From contig JALZVA010000238.1 of the NCBI GenBank assembly GCA_023301335.1, forward strand, positions 1 to 8,165: a DNA stretch of 8,165 nt. Direction: 5' to 3'. The translations under genes were made by a program, and so were the position numbers. The notes under the pieces were generated by a model, which was not told where the DNA came from, ran no database searches, and worked only from the letters and a program-made list of their open reading frames with translations. Positions 6,625-8,165 of the stretch are shown one piece after another (the stretch's first letter is position 1; each line of letters begins with the position of its first letter). The DNA is from Akkermansiaceae bacterium. Its GTDB lineage: Bacteria > Verrucomicrobiota > Verrucomicrobiia > Verrucomicrobiales > Akkermansiaceae.

Positions 6625-6657
6625 GTGTGAAGCTCCTTTAGGTGAAAAAAAGGATAC

Positions 6658-6688
6658 AAAAAAGCCCTGCGTCAAGTTAGGCAGGGCT
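6658..6688 (-). terminator. intrinsic terminator, minus strand
   Basis: An 8-bp GC-rich stem (AGCCCTGC 6663-6670 with GCAGGGCT 6681-6688, 10-nt loop) is followed on the minus strand by six T (6663-6658), then GTATCC and seven more T. The plus strand has no T-tract after it. It therefore ends a transcript coming from higher coordinates, yet the next upstream gene already has its own terminator at 6901-6943. Confidence 0.75.
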
Positions 6689-6879
6689 GTTAAAAAAGTA
6701 GTCTATTTAAATACTATCTTATCATCCCTGCACGCTGTGTTTAATATATCTATCACCCACAGCCTTGAACGCAATTTGCGCGCGGCTATTTTGATTGAAT
6801 GGAGATGTATTTAAGTAAAGCATGGGCTGATAAGGTTTAAATATGGATTAGGACGTATTACATTATTGAAAAATGTCAA
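6689..6879 (-). ncRNA. candidate small transcript between two terminators (structured RNA or 33-aa small protein)
   Basis: This gene-free stretch is bounded on both sides by minus-strand terminators (6901-6943 upstream, 6658-6688 downstream), so something should be transcribed here on its own. A perfect -35 hexamer TTGACA lies at 6879-6874 on the minus strand, but no good -10 follows. A long-range stem closes the region: 6718-6724 pairs with 6828-6834 (7 bp), then after one mismatch 6726-6728 with 6824-6826 and 6729-6731 with 6820-6822. A GCTGTG/CACAGC hairpin (6734-6739, 6758-6763) is inside. The same strand carries a 33-codon ORF (6823 to 6722, starts MLYLNTSPFNQNS, ends KHSVQG) whose start and stop both fall in the closing stem; it has no SD. 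I do not recognise a known RNA family. The boundaries given are approximate. Confidence 0.35.
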
Positions 6880-6900
6880 CAGGGAAAATGTAGCTAATAA

Positions 6901-6943
6901 TAAAAAAATAAAAATCCATAAAGAATAACATCTTTATGGATTT
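6901..6943 (-). terminator. intrinsic terminator of the thioredoxin-like selenoprotein gene
   Basis: A 13-bp perfect stem (6912-6924 with 6931-6943, loop ATAACA) begins 14 nt after the minus-strand stop codon. On that strand it is followed by TTATTTTTTTA (6911-6901). This is a classic rho-independent terminator oriented for the gene at 6958-7953. Confidence 0.88.
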
Positions 6944-6957
6944 GAAACGAAGGTATT

Positions 6958-7953
6958 TTACCTTACTGCCCGCATATGCCTCATGCTATCATCTAGACCT
7001 TGTGCAATAACTTTCCCTTGATTACTAATGAGGATATAATGGGGAAGTCCTCGCTCTGCAAACTTTGTAAGAGCGGTTGTTTGCTGATCATCGAGAAGCA
7101 CAATAGGCCAAGTGAGCTTAGCGTCCCTACTCCACTCTAAGGCACCATCAATTTCATAATCTTGGCTCATTTGAATGATTTCAAGACCTTTGTTATTTTT
7201 GACAGTCTGATTGTAGAAATCCACTAACTGTGGAGTTGATTTCTTACATGAGTCTCACCAAGATGCAGAGAAGTATAGGAGATATTGTTCTGGCGTTTTA
7301 GTGATATCGCGTTTTTCGAACTTCCCGCTTTCATAGTAGCTTGTGATACCCTTGAGTTGATCATGAGTTGTATCGACTGCTACTTTTTGCTGGGTTCCTG
7401 TAGTTGTTTTAGGACTTGTTAGGCTTCCAGTTGTCTTTAGTTTAGCTCCTTTAGCTGAAATCGAGATGCTCAAATTCTGGGGAACGTCTGTAACTGAAGC
7501 ATAAAGGTGGACATTACTGTGTGATCCTGTCCAGGCTATACGATTTGTTTTTGTATCTCCCTCACTGATAAGAGGAAGAGGTTGTCCAGATGAACCTAGA
7601 ATTTTATCTAAGGAACGTTTCCAATTGAGAGCTTGACCTTTAAAATCTTTCTCCGAAAGAGGTTTCGGCTGACCTTGATTGAAAACATTAATAACAAGCT
7701 CATCAATAAAGCCGTCTTTTCCTACAATAAGCTCAGTAGAACTTATTGCTTGTCCGTTAAATGTGAGTGCGGAATGCGTTCCTACAAGGCGAGAGGTGCC
7801 TTCTAAATACCATTTGACCTCAGGAAACTGCTCCTTAACCTGCACTAAACTTTTACTCCAAAGTTTAGTGTCATGTGTGATAAGATCAATATCATAAGCT
7901 TGTGAAACGCCTACGAGAGCTAGGCAAATAAAAGGGAATGGATACAGTTTCAT
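6958..7953 (-). CDS. exported thioredoxin-like selenoprotein with UxxC active site (in-frame UGA as Sec), 331 aa
   Basis: One frame runs from ATG 7953 to the stop at 6958 with a single internal TGA at 7255-7257. Residues 1-19 (MKLYPFPFICLALVGVSQA) are a signal peptide. Residues 20-165 form an unrecognised domain, and a Thr/Lys-rich linker (about 168-192) leads to a thioredoxin-fold domain of the nucleoredoxin/TlpA type: YLLYFSASW (224-232), then UGA (233), D-S-C236, KKSTPQLVDFYN, the WP at 282-283, and the cis-Pro loop GLPHYIL (302-308). The UGA replaces precisely the first Cys of WCxxC, while the rest of the domain continues intact for 98 residues, so the frame is under coding constraint after the UGA. 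A SECIS-like hairpin follows. Expected role: periplasmic thiol-disulfide reductase or oxidoreductase. If UGA were a plain stop, the product would end just before its active site. The alternative, a fresh nonsense mutation, cannot be excluded without homologs and a selABCD check. A terminator follows the gene. Confidence 0.78.
7215..7244 (-). promoter_or_regulatory. bacterial SECIS-like hairpin downstream of the in-frame UGA
   Basis: On the minus strand, AGAAAU (7244-7239) pairs with AUUUCU (7220-7215). A 5-nt left-side bulge (CAACU) follows, then CCAC (7233-7230) pairs with GUGG (7224-7221), closing a 5-nt apical loop AGUUA. The loop starts 25 nt after the UGA. From family knowledge, bacterial SECIS elements sit within the coding region directly 3' of UGA, with the apical loop about 16-37 nt away, an upper stem of at least 4 bp and a G among the first two loop bases; all of these hold here. 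The hairpin is coding as well (KKSTPQLVDF). Confidence 0.6.
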
Positions 7954-7978
7954 CAGATTTAGATAGCAGTTTTTTTAG

Positions 7979-8007
7979 TGTAGAGCGAGCAGAAAAGGCG
8001 TTCTACA
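7979..8007. repeat. imperfect 9-bp inverted repeat in the gap before the selenoprotein gene
   Basis: TGTAGAGCG (7979-7987) and CGTTCTACA (7999-8007) pair with one mismatch around an 11-nt spacer, immediately after the stop codon of the right-edge gene. The minus strand has A, not T, after it, so it is not an intrinsic terminator. It may be an operator for the downstream gene or chance. Confidence 0.35.
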
Positions 8008-8008
8008 T

Positions 8009-8165
8009 CTAAAATAGAGTTAGCACAATTTTGTCTTCCTTAATTTTAAGTCGCTCAATTGCACCTATATAAGCATCTAATCCTATAGCGTCTTTGAGGT
8101 CTTGGTAGAGGTTCCTGTGCAGGTAGTCTTTAATGTAGTCGTCTGGGATAGCGAGTCCAAAAGAA
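8009..8165 (-). CDS. C-terminal 51 residues of an unidentified protein (cut by window edge)
   Basis: An open frame enters from the right edge and ends at a TAG (8009-8011). The visible tail begins SFGLAIPDDYIKDYLHRN and ends with a charged, strand-like KEDKIVLTLF. The sequence has normal protein composition and no membrane segment. It is in the same orientation as the selenoprotein gene, with a 55-bp gap, so they could form one transcript. The family cannot be named from this fragment. Confidence 0.6.
   Translation of the reverse strand, partial: SFGLAIPDDYIKDYLHRNLYQDLKDAIGLDAYIGAIERLKIKEDKIVLTLF

Noticed and set aside
6623..6814. Plus-strand 63-codon ORF
   Set aside because: It runs through the minus-strand terminator, lacks an SD, and its translation has no recognisable domain.
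6958..7224. A separate 88-aa gene starting at GTG 7224
   Set aside because: It is in the same frame as the upstream ORF and begins in the middle of a thioredoxin helix (just after STPQL). Read-through of the single TGA restores a complete domain.
1..8165. CRISPR array, tRNA, rRNA, insertion sequence or integrase
   Set aside because: No regularly spaced repeats, cloverleaf, transposase motif or terminal inverted repeats were seen on either strand.

Overview
The window looks like a chromosomal piece of a Gram-negative, moderately AT-rich bacterium, most likely of the Verrucomicrobiota. That is an inference from the style of the exported proteins (short signal peptides ending in SxA, and a signal-peptide protein ending in a nucleoredoxin-like YFSASW domain) and from the near absence of Shine-Dalgarno sequences. 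No rRNA, tRNA, CRISPR array, transposase or integrase is visible, so taxonomy rests on protein style only.

Layout. At the left edge, on the minus strand, lie the start of a small exported or membrane-anchored Pro-rich protein and a 161-aa exported protein of unknown function. On the plus strand follow an RppH-type Nudix hydrolase and an Amt ammonium transporter. The Amt start codon sits just after a perfect 19-bp inverted repeat. A strong hairpin separates amt from a long minus-strand block: an exported trypsin-like serine protease, a divergent 533-aa RtcB-family RNA ligase, and a 377-aa protein of unknown function containing an EEIQSDW motif. The last two probably form one transcription unit, a candidate two-gene RNA-repair or RNA-processing module. 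Next comes a 373-bp gene-poor stretch with two minus-strand intrinsic terminators. Between them is room for a small independent transcript, with a long-range closing stem and a 33-codon ORF.

The strongest discovery is at 6958-7953. It first appears as two abutting minus-strand ORFs, but they are in the same frame and are separated by one TGA. That TGA falls exactly where the first Cys of a thioredoxin WCxxC motif should be (SASW-UGA-DSC). A hairpin with a G in its apical loop starts 13 nt downstream and fits the bacterial SECIS pattern. I read this as one exported 331-aa thioredoxin-like selenoprotein with a UxxC active site, not as two genes or a pseudogene. The right edge holds the C-terminal end of another minus-strand gene.

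Functional themes are loosely connected: nitrogen uptake (amt), RNA end metabolism (Nudix/RppH-like, RtcB and its partner), and envelope proteostasis or redox (protease, selenoredoxin). Nothing in the sequence ties them into a single pathway beyond the RtcB/EEIQSDW pair.
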